Shown in pieces: positions 19,072 through 27,277 of a stretch of DNA of 64,000 nucleotides. The notes under the pieces were generated by a model. The model was not told where the DNA came from, searched no databases, and worked only from the letters and a program-made list of their open reading frames with translations. Each line of letters starts with the position of its first letter. Positions within the stretch are counted from its first letter, which is position 1. This DNA is from Apilactobacillus kunkeei (GTDB lineage Bacteria > Bacillota > Bacilli > Lactobacillales > Lactobacillaceae), in assembly GCF_001308195.1 (NCBI RefSeq), contig NZ_JXDF01000017.1, positions 62,001 to 126,000 on the forward strand, written 5' to 3'. Both the position numbers and the translations under genes were made by a program.

Positions 19072-19428
19072 TTAACGACGACGTGCTTCTTTAATACGAG
19101 CAGCCTTACCATGACGTTCGCGTAAGTAGTATAGCTTAGCACGACGTACGGCACCACGACGAGTTACTTCTAACTTAGCAACACGTGGTGAGTGTAGTGG
19201 GAAGATACGTTCAACACCTACACCTGAAGTAATCTTACGAACAGTGTAAGTAGCTTGGATACCTGTACCGTGGCGTTTGATAACAACACCTTCGAATACT
19301 TGGATACGTTCGTTGCTACCTTCAACAACCTTTACAGATACCTTTACAGTATCTCCGGCTCTAAATTCTGGAACATCACTCTTTAGTTGTTCCGCGTTAA
19401 TCTTTGAGATTAATTCGTTTTGACGCAT
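19072..19428 (-). CDS. rplS: 50S ribosomal protein L19
   Basis: Structural protein at the 30S-50S interface. The 118-residue sequence shows FRAGDTVKV, the [12 protein letters not shown] strand, the [14 protein letters not shown] signature and a very basic C-terminus ([20 protein letters not shown]). The start is the ATG at 19428, with GGAGG ten bases upstream; an in-frame ATG at 19473 would add a segment with no match to L19 and lies in the leader RNA. It is the last gene of the rpsP-khpA-rimM-trmD-rplS cluster but is separated from trmD by 126 bases with its own likely promoter and leader. Confidence 0.97.
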   Translation of the reverse strand: MRQNELISKINAEQLKSDVPEFRAGDTVKVSVKVVEGSNERIQVFEGVVIKRHGTGIQATYTVRKITSGVGVERIFPLHSPRVAKLEVTRRGAVRRAKLYYLRERHGKAARIKEARRR

Positions 19429-19512
19429 AATATAACATCCTCCAACTAGCATTCTTGTCTTTACTTGTTGCAACAGCGGAATACCGTTTTTATTTAACTA
19501 TAAAAATAGTCA
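19429..19512 (-). promoter_or_regulatory. Probable L19 leader (5' UTR of rplS)
   Basis: The rplS transcript has an 80-90 base leader. As RNA it can form a seven-pair stem (19479-19485 with 19448-19454, two G-U pairs) enclosing the self-complementary TGTTGCAACA, followed by GCTAGTTGGAGG with the ribosome site. Position and small size fit the ribosomal protein L19 leader known from low-GC Gram-positives, which lets L19 control its own synthesis. The family call is from memory of the motif. Confidence 0.45.
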
Positions 19513-19518
19513 ATTAGA

Positions 19519-19547
19519 ATACTAACATAACCACAATTACTTGTAAA
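19519..19547 (-). promoter_or_regulatory. Possible rplS promoter
   Basis: Minus-strand TTTACA (19542-19547), 17-base spacer, TAGTAT (19519-19524). The -10 is weak, but the position directly after trmD suits a separate L19 transcript. Confidence 0.4.
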
Positions 19548-19554
19548 GATTATT

Positions 19555-20301
19555 TTATTCTTCTTCTATTTTTACTTCCGCTAATAGTTTCTTTTGTAAA
19601 TCAGTTAATTGACTATAATCAATTAGATCTGGGCGTCTAAGGTAAGTCTTTCTTAGCGCCTCTTTTTCGCGCCATTCTTCAATCTTTTGGTGATTACCAC
19701 TAGTCAACACATCGGGTACTGTCATGCCCCTAAAATCTGCTGGTCTAGTGTATTGAGGATATTCTAGTAATCCACTTGAGAATGAATCACCAGGTGCAGA
19801 TTCATCGTTACCCAAAACGTCAGATAATAATCGAGCAGTTGCATCAATCATTACCATTGCTGGTAATTCTCCACCGGTTAAGACAAAGTCACCTAATGAG
19901 TATTCATCGGTAACCAATGTCTTAATTCTTTCGTCATATCCTTCATAGTGACCACAAATGAAAGTTAAATGGTCTTCCTTAGATAACTTTTCGGCCTCTT
20001 TTTGATCAAACTTCTTTCCTGCTGGATCCAACAGAATTACACGTCCCTTAGAAATGCCTTCCTTAGCAGCCTCTTCTTGGGTATGAGAAAGCGCATCAAA
20101 AATTGGTTGAGCTTGTAGTAGCATTCCTGCACCACCACCAAATGGGTAGTCATCAACGTTACCATGCTTATTGGTCGAATAGTCTCTAAAGTTAGTAATA
20201 TTAATATCTAGTAATCCTTTATCCTTTGCTTTTCCAAGGATTGAATCACCCAAAGGGCCATCAAACATATCTGGAAATAAGCTTAAGATATCAATCTTCA
20301 T
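19555..20301 (-). CDS. trmD: tRNA (guanine37-N1)-methyltransferase
   Basis: SPOUT-fold enzyme that methylates G37 next to the anticodon, preventing +1 frameshifts. The 248-residue protein starts [13 protein letters not shown] and has the trefoil-knot SAM site: [13 protein letters not shown] and [13 protein letters not shown], then the C-terminal tRNA-binding domain with [12 protein letters not shown] place the start at 20301, where the G-rich site AGGGGG lies upstream; an in-frame methionine at 20322 only adds seven unrelated residues. It overlaps the end of rimM by 11 bases, so translation is probably coupled. Confidence 0.95.
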   Translation of the reverse strand: MKIDILSLFPDMFDGPLGDSILGKAKDKGLLDINITNFRDYSTNKHGNVDDYPFGGGAGMLLQAQPIFDALSHTQEEAAKEGISKGRVILLDPAGKKFDQKEAEKLSKEDHLTFICGHYEGYDERIKTLVTDEYSLGDFVLTGGELPAMVMIDATARLLSDVLGNDESAPGDSFSSGLLEYPQYTRPADFRGMTVPDVLTSGNHQKIEEWREKEALRKTYLRRPDLIDYSQLTDLQKKLLAEVKIEEE

Positions 20302-20815
20302 CGTCGAGCCCCCTAGGAACATCCACAGTAATTACTTCATCGTCTAAATTAACATCTAAGATGACTGAATCAATCTTAGGTAATAATAAATCGGACTTGT
20401 TATCACGTGAGACAACCCAAACATCATTGGCACCTGGTGAAAGAATTTCCTTAACGGAACCAATCTTTTGTCCGTCAGTATCTAAAACATCTAAACCAAT
20501 GATTTGGTGATAGTAGTATTCGCCAGGTTGTAAGTCATCACTATCAAGTTGATCTTCAGCAATCTTTAATTCTGAAGGTTTTAAGTATTCAACGTCATTG
20601 ATAGTTGGCTTGTCTTTAAAGTGTAGTAAGATGAAGTTCTTATGAGTTCTAACACCATCGATCACTAGCTTTTCACTCTTAGTATCATTTAAAAACGCAT
20701 AAACTTCATTACCAACTTTAAAACGTTTTTCAGGGAAATCGGTAATAGACATTACACGAACTTCACCACGAAGTCCCTGAGTATTTACAATCTTTCCAAT
20801 ATTATAAAAGTTCAT
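20291..20815 (-). CDS. rimM: Ribosome maturation factor RimM
   Basis: Assists late assembly of the 30S head by binding S19. The 174-residue protein has the N-terminal RimM barrel ([17 protein letters not shown]) and a C-terminal PRC-barrel with the [13 protein letters not shown] strand and the NDVWVV and LLPKI segments. Length is normal. It precedes trmD with an 11-base overlap, as in many Firmicutes. A terminator-like hairpin lies between khpA and this gene (20836-20882), so some of its expression may depend on read-through or a nearby promoter. Confidence 0.95.
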   Translation of the reverse strand: MNFYNIGKIVNTQGLRGEVRVMSITDFPEKRFKVGNEVYAFLNDTKSEKLVIDGVRTHKNFILLHFKDKPTINDVEYLKPSELKIAEDQLDSDDLQPGEYYYHQIIGLDVLDTDGQKIGSVKEILSPGANDVWVVSRDNKSDLLLPKIDSVILDVNLDDEVITVDVPRGLDDED

Positions 20816-20835
20816 TATTCATTTCCCCTTTTATG

Positions 20836-20882
20836 TTAAAAAACTCTTAAACAAAACACCAAGGTTTCATTTAAGAGTTTTT
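20836..20882 (-). terminator. Terminator-like hairpin between khpA and rimM
   Basis: Twelve-bp stem AAAAACTCTTAA/TTAAGAGTTTTT (20839-20850 with 20871-20882) with a 20-base loop, overlapping the khpA stop codon, followed on the minus strand by a U-rich arm. The large loop and A/T-rich stem suggest a leaky terminator or an mRNA-processing structure. Confidence 0.5.
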
Positions 20883-21128
20883 ATTCTTACTATCATCAAT
20901 AATCAGTCTTACGCGCTTATCACCAGAAACACGAGCACTGTAAACAATCGTACGAATTGTTTGCGCTACATGGCCCTTTTTACCAATAATTCTACCGACA
21001 TCGGCAGGATTAGTAACAAGATGATATTCATAGAAACGATCCGATTCACTATGATCGATAGCAACATCCTCTGGGTATTCCACCAGTGGTTTTACGATTT
21101 TTTTAATCAGCTCATCAAAATTAGTCAT
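20871..21128 (-). CDS. khpA: KH-domain RNA-binding protein KhpA
   Basis: An 85-residue protein that is little more than one KH domain, with the GxxG loop in IGKKGHVAQTIR and the VRLIIDD strand. In streptococci and lactobacilli KhpA pairs with KhpB (EloR) and influences cell elongation and sRNA or mRNA binding. It corresponds to YlqC of Bacillus, whose gene has the same place after rpsP. It is 13 bases downstream of rpsP, in the same transcript. Confidence 0.92.
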   Translation of the reverse strand: MTNFDELIKKIVKPLVEYPEDVAIDHSESDRFYEYHLVTNPADVGRIIGKKGHVAQTIRTIVYSARVSGDKRVRLIIDDSKNKNS

Positions 21129-21141
21129 AACTCGATATCAC

Positions 21142-21417
21142 TTATTTCTTAGAGTATTTAGCTTCATGATATTTCTTCATGATACCAGCATCAGATAGTA
21201 AGTTACGTACAGTATCTGAAGGTTGTGCACCCTTGTTTAACCATTCGAAGATATCTTCTTCTTCTAGTTTAACAGTACTTGGTTGAGTTAATGGGTTGTA
21301 AGTACCAACAGTTTGGATGAAACGACCATCACGAGGGCTACGTGAATCAGCAACTACAACACGGTAGAAAGGACGCTTCTTTGAACCCATTCTCTTCAAA
21401 CGAATTTTAACAGACAT
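21142..21417 (-). CDS. rpsP: 30S ribosomal protein S16
   Basis: Assembly protein of the 30S body. The 91-residue protein begins [26 protein letters not shown], the standard signature, and includes [14 protein letters not shown] and [14 protein letters not shown] strong ribosome site (AGGAGGTG) and an excellent promoter at 21454-21482 lie upstream. In Bacillus and most lactobacilli rpsP follows ffh directly; here a three-gene cassette separates them, and the dedicated promoter makes the rpsP-khpA-rimM-trmD unit independent of it. Confidence 0.97.
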   Translation of the reverse strand: MSVKIRLKRMGSKKRPFYRVVVADSRSPRDGRFIQTVGTYNPLTQPSTVKLEEEDIFEWLNKGAQPSDTVRNLLSDAGIMKKYHEAKYSKK

Positions 21418-21453
21418 TAATAAACACCTCCTGTATTTCTTTTAACGATATTA

Positions 21454-21482
21454 AATATAACAGTTATTTAGATGCTTGTAAA
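21454..21482 (-). promoter_or_regulatory. Strong promoter of the rpsP operon
   Basis: Minus-strand TTTACA (21477-21482), exact 17-base spacer, TGT extension and TATATT (21454-21459). Lies in the 92-base gap between the 95-aa orphan gene and rpsP. Confidence 0.8.
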
Positions 21483-21509
21483 GGTTTTTTTCTTTACACC
21501 ATGATTTTT

Positions 21510-21797
21510 TTATTGAAAATCAGCTAAAAGAGCACTTTTTGCCAGTTCATCCATGTATTTTTCGTTATTAATAACAAAATTATGGACGTTTTTATAATCA
21601 TCGAAATCGATTTTAACATTCTTAAATACCTGATTTCTATCTAACTCTTTAGCCAAATTAACATCATTAACTGACATCTTTGCCACAAATGGTGAGTCTT
21701 CATAAATCTCATCCCAAGAATTAGATAGTAATGCCTTTGCTCTTTTAATATTTACGTTATTATTAATCGCCATTTTTAATATATCCGGTTTTAACAT
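21510..21797 (-). CDS. Uncharacterised 95-residue protein of the MoxR/VWA cassette
   Basis: I do not recognise this protein. It is 95 residues, without membrane segment or signal peptide, moderately acidic, mostly helical by composition, with SNSWDEIYEDSPFVAKM in the middle. It starts four bases after the VWA gene stops, with AGGATG inside that gene's last codons as ribosome site, so translation coupling is likely. It is the third gene of a cassette with a MoxR-type ATPase and a DUF2201/VWA protein. The tight spacing suggests a substrate, adaptor or inhibitor for that pair; this is inference only. Confidence 0.65.
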   Translation of the reverse strand: MLKPDILKMAINNNVNIKRAKALLSNSWDEIYEDSPFVAKMSVNDVNLAKELDRNQVFKNVKIDFDDYKNVHNFVINNEKYMDELAKSALLADFQ

Positions 21798-21801
21798 TTT
21801 A

Positions 21802-23031
21802 TCACATCCTAATTTGGTCTAAATATAAGACGTTGGCCTTTTGATTACGTACTGATAACTCGTTCTCGTATCCCAATAATACCCATGTGATATTGAAGTT
21901 TGGTTGGTTCAAATATTCTTCACCCTTACCATCGGTGAAAACGATGCATCCCTGACTAGCTAATTTATGTTCATGCACATAGTCAACGATACTTTGATAC
22001 TTGGTACCACCTTGCAATAAACGCTGATTAGAAATGAGACTATCGCTAATCGCATGAACTTCAGCATCAAACGTATAGCAATTAACCTCAATATTTGGGA
22101 TCGATTGAATTGCCTTAACAACACTAACCATGTTGGCATACTGTTCATCACTGATTGAACCTGAACTATCAATAAAAACATTCACATGTTCACTCTGACC
22201 TCTAATTCTCCCTGGAAGATCCATGCGATATGGCTGCCTGCGATTAAATCGAGTATAGTTTTTCTTTGGTCGATTACTTTTATTTCCAGTAATCCTTCTA
22301 ACGATTTGCTGCAAATTAATTCTAGGCATCACAACGGACTTAATCTGTTTGTCAACTGCCATTGAAAGTTCACCACGATATTGGCTATAAACATCCCTTA
22401 ACAGCCTATCAATTGATTTCTTTCTTTGGTTATAGTCTTGATTACTGATATTGCCTTCATCATCAAAGTATCGATGATCATCGACAATTCGTACGTTATC
22501 GTTATCCAATTTACCAACACCATCCTGTTTATCCTGACTAAACAAATCATAAAGCTGCTTAGCATACTGACTCGAATCCAAATGTGGTTTCATATCGAGA
22601 TTGTATTGGTAGTTAAGCTTATCTAAAGTCCATCCCTTGGAATAAACATCTGAGACGTATTGGTTAACCGCTACATCGGAGGCCACGTCGTTCAATTGGT
22701 TGTGATTGAAGTATCTGAGGGGATGCAACCAAATGATATGCATCGCTAGATGCTCCAAGATAGCAATCAAATCATTAGCATCTGCCAAGTCATCTTTTAA
22801 ATGAGTAGGATTATATGCCAATTCCAATCGGTTATTTGACCACTTCAATGCTAGAAATGAATCAATCGTATCATCTGCATCCCTGTTTAAATGAAGCAAA
22901 ATTTCGCCATAGAAGCTCTTATTACGAATTAAGGATAAAATCCCTTTAGAAATGATTCCATCTACCTCAGTTGGACTATTTTGCTGTGAATCGATATTAA
23001 TTAGGTTGTAAATATCACTATTGAGTGTCAT
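21802..23031 (-). CDS. DUF2201-type VWA protein with degenerate metallopeptidase domain
   Basis: A 409-residue partner of the upstream AAA+ ATPase. The N-terminal part (about 25-135) matches the layout of the DUF2201 putative metallopeptidase domain: FYGEILLHL, LAYNP, a helix where HExxH is expected and a DVAVN segment. The expected HExxH reads HLAMH (residues 94-98), so the catalytic Glu is lost. A basic, probably flexible stretch follows, then a VWA-like domain (about 285-400) with the metal-site motif DSSGS, GGT and TDGKGE. The ATG at 23031 has AGGTGA upstream; a GTG at 23040 overlapping the ATPase stop is the alternative. Function unknown; such pairs usually act as chaperones that insert metals or remodel complexes. 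Confidence 0.75.
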   Translation of the reverse strand: MTLNSDIYNLINIDSQQNSPTEVDGIISKGILSLIRNKSFYGEILLHLNRDADDTIDSFLALKWSNNRLELAYNPTHLKDDLADANDLIAILEHLAMHIIWLHPLRYFNHNQLNDVASDVAVNQYVSDVYSKGWTLDKLNYQYNLDMKPHLDSSQYAKQLYDLFSQDKQDGVGKLDNDNVRIVDDHRYFDDEGNISNQDYNQRKKSIDRLLRDVYSQYRGELSMAVDKQIKSVVMPRINLQQIVRRITGNKSNRPKKNYTRFNRRQPYRMDLPGRIRGQSEHVNVFIDSSGSISDEQYANMVSVVKAIQSIPNIEVNCYTFDAEVHAISDSLISNQRLLQGGTKYQSIVDYVHEHKLASQGCIVFTDGKGEEYLNQPNFNITWVLLGYENELSVRNQKANVLYLDQIRM

Positions 23032-23036
23032 ATTAA

Positions 23037-24137
23037 TCACCTGTATGCATTAAAACTAATTTCGGTTAACTTATCATATAACTTTTTAGCAGCTAAACTG
23101 GTTTCGGCCATGTTGTAGATATCATCGATTAAACCACTGTCGTTAATCAATGTTCGAGCAATTGCGTATTGACCATCTGAACTTAATAAATCGATAAAAT
23201 TTGTTAAACGGTGACAAACATCATCGCTTAATGTTGATACTGATTTTACATATTCACTGACTAATGATTGCTTAGTAATCTCATCTTTAGATGCTAGTTT
23301 ATCAACAATATCCTGTAAGTCACCATTTAATTCAATCTTGTCATCGAAAGATTGATGCATGAATTTAACAAAGGATTCTGCGATGGATGGACCGACATTT
23401 CCTGAGACGACCTCGATTAAAATTTCTTCATCATAATCGTCATTGTATTGATTAACGATATTGGACACACGGTGCCAAGATCTAGGCGTTGGTTTAATCT
23501 CATCATTCCCATGGTCTAAAAACTCTGGATTGTCGCTAATAAAATTAATGACTTGTTGATTAACTTTGTTATCTTTTGCCCACTTTAACCAGTCATTAAC
23601 ATCTGTTTGCATGTTAACGCGCACAGTTCTATCAGTAATGGCATCATCACTAGCATAAACATCATAATTAGCATTCATGTCATCTGGGTTTTCAGCAATG
23701 ATGATGTGGACTTGTTTTGGTAACACCACCGAATTAATGCGGCGTTGTAAAACCAGATTCATTAACTCACTTTGGACATCAGAGGTTCCACGATTGAATT
23801 CATCTAGGAACCAATAAATTGGTGTATCAGGATTGGCCTCGGCATATTTGATAATTTCAATAATGGTGTGGGAGTATCCGAATTTAACATCCGCTAATGT
23901 CCCATAATTATCAGTCTCAATAAATGATTTGTCTGTTAATGGTGGCACCGGAATCGCCAAGTCACCTTTCTCGGATAAACTCACGACCGTAGTAAATAAT
24001 CTGGCATGATTTTGTTCAGCTAATTGATTTACTAATGCCGACTTACCAATCCCGGCAAGACCAACAATATTTGCCACAGCACCACTTTTTTCAATCAAAT
24101 TTACTGCTTGCATTGTTTTAATAAAACCTAATGCCAT
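23037..24137 (-). CDS. MoxR-type AAA+ ATPase
   Basis: A 366-residue AAA+ ATPase of the MoxR/RavA type. Walker A is GLAGIGKS (26-33), Walker B is IYWFLDEFNRG (107-117; Asp112, Glu113), the sensor 1 region is IIIAENPD with Asn150, and an arginine-finger/second region follows with TDRTVRV and RSWHRVSN. MoxR ATPases work with a VWA protein encoded next door; that is the case here, the two genes overlapping at stop and start. Start at 24137 chosen because AGGAGGG is six bases upstream; the in-frame start at 24161 lies in the terminator stem. It opens a cassette between ffh and rpsP, with a terminator just before it. Confidence 0.8.
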   Translation of the reverse strand: MALGFIKTMQAVNLIEKSGAVANIVGLAGIGKSALVNQLAEQNHARLFTTVVSLSEKGDLAIPVPPLTDKSFIETDNYGTLADVKFGYSHTIIEIIKYAEANPDTPIYWFLDEFNRGTSDVQSELMNLVLQRRINSVVLPKQVHIIIAENPDDMNANYDVYASDDAITDRTVRVNMQTDVNDWLKWAKDNKVNQQVINFISDNPEFLDHGNDEIKPTPRSWHRVSNIVNQYNDDYDEEILIEVVSGNVGPSIAESFVKFMHQSFDDKIELNGDLQDIVDKLASKDEITKQSLVSEYVKSVSTLSDDVCHRLTNFIDLLSSDGQYAIARTLINDSGLIDDIYNMAETSLAAKKLYDKLTEISFNAYR

Positions 24138-24150
24138 AAAAATCCCTCCT

Positions 24151-24187
24151 AAAAAAGACACAACTACCCAGGGTAATTATGCCTTTT
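24151..24187 (-). terminator. Intrinsic terminator between ffh and the MoxR cassette
   Basis: In the minus-strand RNA 24171-24187 pairs with 24153-24169 throughout, using Watson-Crick and G-U pairs, with the inner bases open as a loop, followed by six U. The U-run is directly followed by the ribosome site of the ATPase gene. It should end most ftsY-ylxM-ffh transcripts. Confidence 0.8.
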
Positions 24188-24190
24188 CCA

Positions 24191-25669
24191 TTATTTACGC
24201 TTCTTGTTACGTTTGCGCTTGTTTTTATTCATTTTCTTGCTAATTTTTCTGCTCATACGTTTCATTGCCATTTGTGAGATCTTGCCACCTAGGCCGCCAC
24301 CCATTCCTGGCATTGAAGGCATTCCATCCATGCCCATGTTACCCATCATTTGTTCCATACCAGACATGTTACCGTTAGACATCTTATTCATCATGTCCTT
24401 CATTTGATTAAATTGCTTAATCATACGGTTAACTTCTTGAATTGGACGTCCACATCCACGTGAGATACGACGTCTTCTTGATGGATTTAATAAATCAGGG
24501 TTATTACGTTCTTCATAGGTCATTGAATAGATAATTGCCTTGATGTGTTCTAAATCCTTAGGATCCATGTTCACGTTCTTCAAGGCAGGATTATTAGCCA
24601 TCCCTGGAATCATCTTCATGATTTCATCCAAAGGACCCATCTTTTGAATTTGTTCTAGTTGGTCTAAGAAGTCTTCAAATCCAAAAGTGTTATTTTGCAT
24701 CTTTTCGGCTAATTCTTTGGCTTGCTTTTCATCATAATCGTTTTGAGTCTTTTCGATTAATGATAAGATATCACCCATTCCAAGGATACGAGAAGCCATT
24801 CGGTCTGGATGGAAGACATCAAGTGCTTCCATCTTTTCACCTTGTCCCACAAACTTAATTGGTTTTTGGGTTACTTCACGAATTGAAAGGGCAGCCCCAC
24901 CACGAGTGTCACCGTCTAACTTAGTTAGAACAACACCGGTAATATCTAGTGCATCGTTAAAACCTTCTGCGGTATTAACGGCATTTTGACCGGTCATGGC
25001 ATCAACAACCAATAGAATTTCGTCTGGATGAGTCAATTCCTTAATGTTCTTTAATTCGTCCATTAAGGATTCATCGATTTGTAGACGACCAGCAGTATCA
25101 ATTAATACATAGTCATTATGGTCCTCTTTGGCCTTAGCCATCCCATTTCTAACAATTTCAACTGGATCGACGTCAGTTCCTTGTTGGAAAACTGGAACAT
25201 CAATTTGCTTACCAACTGTTTCCAATTGGTCAATGGCAGCTGGACGGTAAACGTCGGCTGCGATTAGTAATGGACGAGCATTTTCTTCTTTTTTAAGTTT
25301 TAAAGCTAATTTACCAACAGTGGTAGTTTTACCTGCCCCTTGTAAACCAGCCATCATGATAACAGTTGGAATCTTTTCAGACTTGTTCAATGGGACTGCT
25401 TCTTCACCCATTGTCTTTGTTAATTCTTCATTAACAATCTTTACGATTTGTTGAGCTGGATTCAATCCTTCCAATACTTCCGCTCCACGAGAACGTTCTT
25501 GGACACGCTTAACAAAATTTCTTACAACTGTGAAGTTAACATCGGCTTCAAGTAAAGCAAGTCTAATTTCACGCATTGTTTCTCTTAAGTCAGCTTCAGA
25601 AACTTTACCTTTACCACGTAAATTACGCATTGCTTTTTGAAGACGTTCTGTTAATCCTTCAAATGCCAT
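24191..25669 (-). CDS. ffh: Signal recognition particle protein Ffh
   Basis: SRP54 homologue that binds signal sequences and 4.5S RNA and delivers nascent membrane proteins to FtsY. The 492-residue protein has the N domain (1-85), the G domain with GLQGAGKTTTVGK, DTAGRLQID and TKLDGDTRGG, and a Met-rich M domain (about 300-455) with the RRRISRGCGR RNA-binding motif. It ends in a very Met/Gly-rich stretch and a lysine/arginine tail. It is 14 bases behind ylxM and is the last gene before the terminator at 24151-24187. Confidence 0.97.
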   Translation of the reverse strand: MAFEGLTERLQKAMRNLRGKGKVSEADLRETMREIRLALLEADVNFTVVRNFVKRVQERSRGAEVLEGLNPAQQIVKIVNEELTKTMGEEAVPLNKSEKIPTVIMMAGLQGAGKTTTVGKLALKLKKEENARPLLIAADVYRPAAIDQLETVGKQIDVPVFQQGTDVDPVEIVRNGMAKAKEDHNDYVLIDTAGRLQIDESLMDELKNIKELTHPDEILLVVDAMTGQNAVNTAEGFNDALDITGVVLTKLDGDTRGGAALSIREVTQKPIKFVGQGEKMEALDVFHPDRMASRILGMGDILSLIEKTQNDYDEKQAKELAEKMQNNTFGFEDFLDQLEQIQKMGPLDEIMKMIPGMANNPALKNVNMDPKDLEHIKAIIYSMTYEERNNPDLLNPSRRRRISRGCGRPIQEVNRMIKQFNQMKDMMNKMSNGNMSGMEQMMGNMGMDGMPSMPGMGGGLGGKISQMAMKRMSRKISKKMNKNKRKRNKKRK

Positions 25670-25683
25670 TTATTTCACCACTT

Positions 25684-26025
25684 TCATTTTTCTTCAGTTA
25701 TTTCTAAATCATCAACTAATTGATTTAGTTTATCGTCATTTGGATAGTTATCCTTAACGTAATTTCTAATTGCATCAGTTTGATCATTTCGTTTCACAAA
25801 ATCTGCATACAAATGAAGTTGTTCTTCATATTTTTCCAGAATCACTTCTGTTCTTCTTATGTTATCATACACAGCCTGTCTACTGACATTAAACTCTTCA
25901 GAAATTTCTCCCAATGAGTAATCGTCAGCATAATAAAGTTGAATATAACTATCTTGCTTATTTGTTAATAATGGACGATAAAATTCGAATAAAGAGTTAA
26001 TTCGATAATTTTTTTCCATTTCCAA
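25684..26025 (-). CDS. ylxM: YlxM/p13-family helix-turn-helix protein
   Basis: A 113-residue protein with a sigma-70 region 4-like helix-turn-helix ([23 protein letters not shown]). YlxM proteins are co-encoded with ffh in Firmicutes and modulate SRP function; in streptococci YlxM binds the SRP RNA complex. The first codon is probably TTG at 26025, since AAAGGA is ten bases upstream; the next ATG (26019) would be 16 bases away. Lies between ftsY and ffh with short gaps, one transcript. The C-terminus is acidic. Confidence 0.9.
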   Translation of the reverse strand: MEMEKNYRINSLFEFYRPLLTNKQDSYIQLYYADDYSLGEISEEFNVSRQAVYDNIRRTEVILEKYEEQLHLYADFVKRNDQTDAIRNYVKDNYPNDDKLNQLVDDLEITEEK

Positions 26026-26050
26026 TTAAATCAAGTCCTTTCAGTTCAGA

Positions 26051-27274
26051 CTATTTAATTAGACCCTTAAATAATCCATATACAAAATCATTTGCGTTAA
26101 ATTCTCTTAAATCTTCTACCTTTTCACCTAAACCAACGTACTTAACTGGAACGTGAAGTTCGTTTCTAATTGCTAAAACAATTCCACCCTTGGCGGTACC
26201 GTCTAGCTTAGTTAGTACGATACCAGAAACATTGGTTGTTTCCTTGAATAGCTTAGCTTGGTTTAAGGCATTTTGACCTGTGGTTGAATCTAGAACTAAT
26301 AAAACTTCATGAGGAGCGTCTGGGATTTCTCTAGTTAAGACCTTCTTCATCTTAGCAAGTTCGTTCATCAAGTTAACCTTGTTTTGAAGTCTACCAGCAG
26401 TATCTACGAATAAAATATCATAGTTTTCATCCTTGGCCTTATGAACTGCTTCATAAACAACTGCAGATGGGTCACTTTGTTCCGGCTTCTTGACAATATC
26501 AACGCCATCACGTTTTGCCCATTCATCTAATTGTTGAATAGCACCAGCTCTAAAGGTATCAGCCGCAGCTAATAATACCTTCTTGCCTTGTTGTTTATAC
26601 ATATTAGCCATCTTACCGATGGTAGTTGTCTTACCAACACCATTAACCCCAACGAATAAAATAACAGTTGGACCTTGGTCAGCAAAATGAATTTCTGTGT
26701 TTTCATCATTACCATTTTGATCGTAGATATCAATCATCTTTTGAATGATAACGTTTTGCACGTCGTCTTTGCTTTTGGCATTTTGTAACTTAACTTCATC
26801 TCTTAATTGGTCTGTTAAGTTAACAGCCATATCAAAACCAACGTCTGATTCAATTAAAGTATCTTCTAAATCTTCGAAGAAGTCTTCGTCAACAATTCTA
26901 AAGTTAGCAAACAAACGGTTTAGACGTTCACCAAATGTACTTCTGGATTTTTCTAGTCCTTCAGTAAACTTAGTTTGATCATCTTCAACAGGCTTTTCAA
27001 AAGCAGGTTGTTTCTCATCAGTTTGTTCTTCAACTTTTTCTTCGTCAGCGTTGTCATCAACGTCTGATTCTTTTGAAGATTCTTCTTGGTCAGATGATTG
27101 TTGTTCTTCTTCACTAGTTACAGTTTTTTGTTCACTAGCTTGGTCGACTTTATCATCTGTTTTTTGTTCATCATCAACAGCAGCATCAGTTTCATCGTTT
27201 TTTACTTCTTCAACTTTACTATTGTTGTTTTCTTCTTCGTTATTACGCTTTTTAAAAATATCAAATAATCCCAT
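26051..27274 (-). CDS. ftsY: Signal recognition particle receptor FtsY
   Basis: GTPase at the membrane that receives the SRP-ribosome complex. The 407-residue protein has an extremely acidic N-terminal region (about residues 10-105, Glu/Asp/Ser-rich) and the NG domain: GVNGVGKTTTIGK, DTAGRLQNKVNLMNEL, TKLDGTAKGG and the terminal GLGE...DLREF motif. The acidic segment is the lipid- and translocon-interacting A domain, usual in Gram-positives though rapidly varying. Its gene starts four bases before the smc stop region and leads into ylxM and ffh. Confidence 0.97.
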   Translation of the reverse strand: MGLFDIFKKRNNEEENNNSKVEEVKNDETDAAVDDEQKTDDKVDQASEQKTVTSEEEQQSSDQEESSKESDVDDNADEEKVEEQTDEKQPAFEKPVEDDQTKFTEGLEKSRSTFGERLNRLFANFRIVDEDFFEDLEDTLIESDVGFDMAVNLTDQLRDEVKLQNAKSKDDVQNVIIQKMIDIYDQNGNDENTEIHFADQGPTVILFVGVNGVGKTTTIGKMANMYKQQGKKVLLAAADTFRAGAIQQLDEWAKRDGVDIVKKPEQSDPSAVVYEAVHKAKDENYDILFVDTAGRLQNKVNLMNELAKMKKVLTREIPDAPHEVLLVLDSTTGQNALNQAKLFKETTNVSGIVLTKLDGTAKGGIVLAIRNELHVPVKYVGLGEKVEDLREFNANDFVYGLFKGLIK

Positions 27275-27277
27275 AGC

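Noticed and set aside
21470-21500. TGTAAAG/CTTTACA inverted repeat after the 95-aa gene as a terminator
   Set aside because: No U-tract follows on the minus strand; the right arm is better explained as the -35 box of the rpsP promoter.
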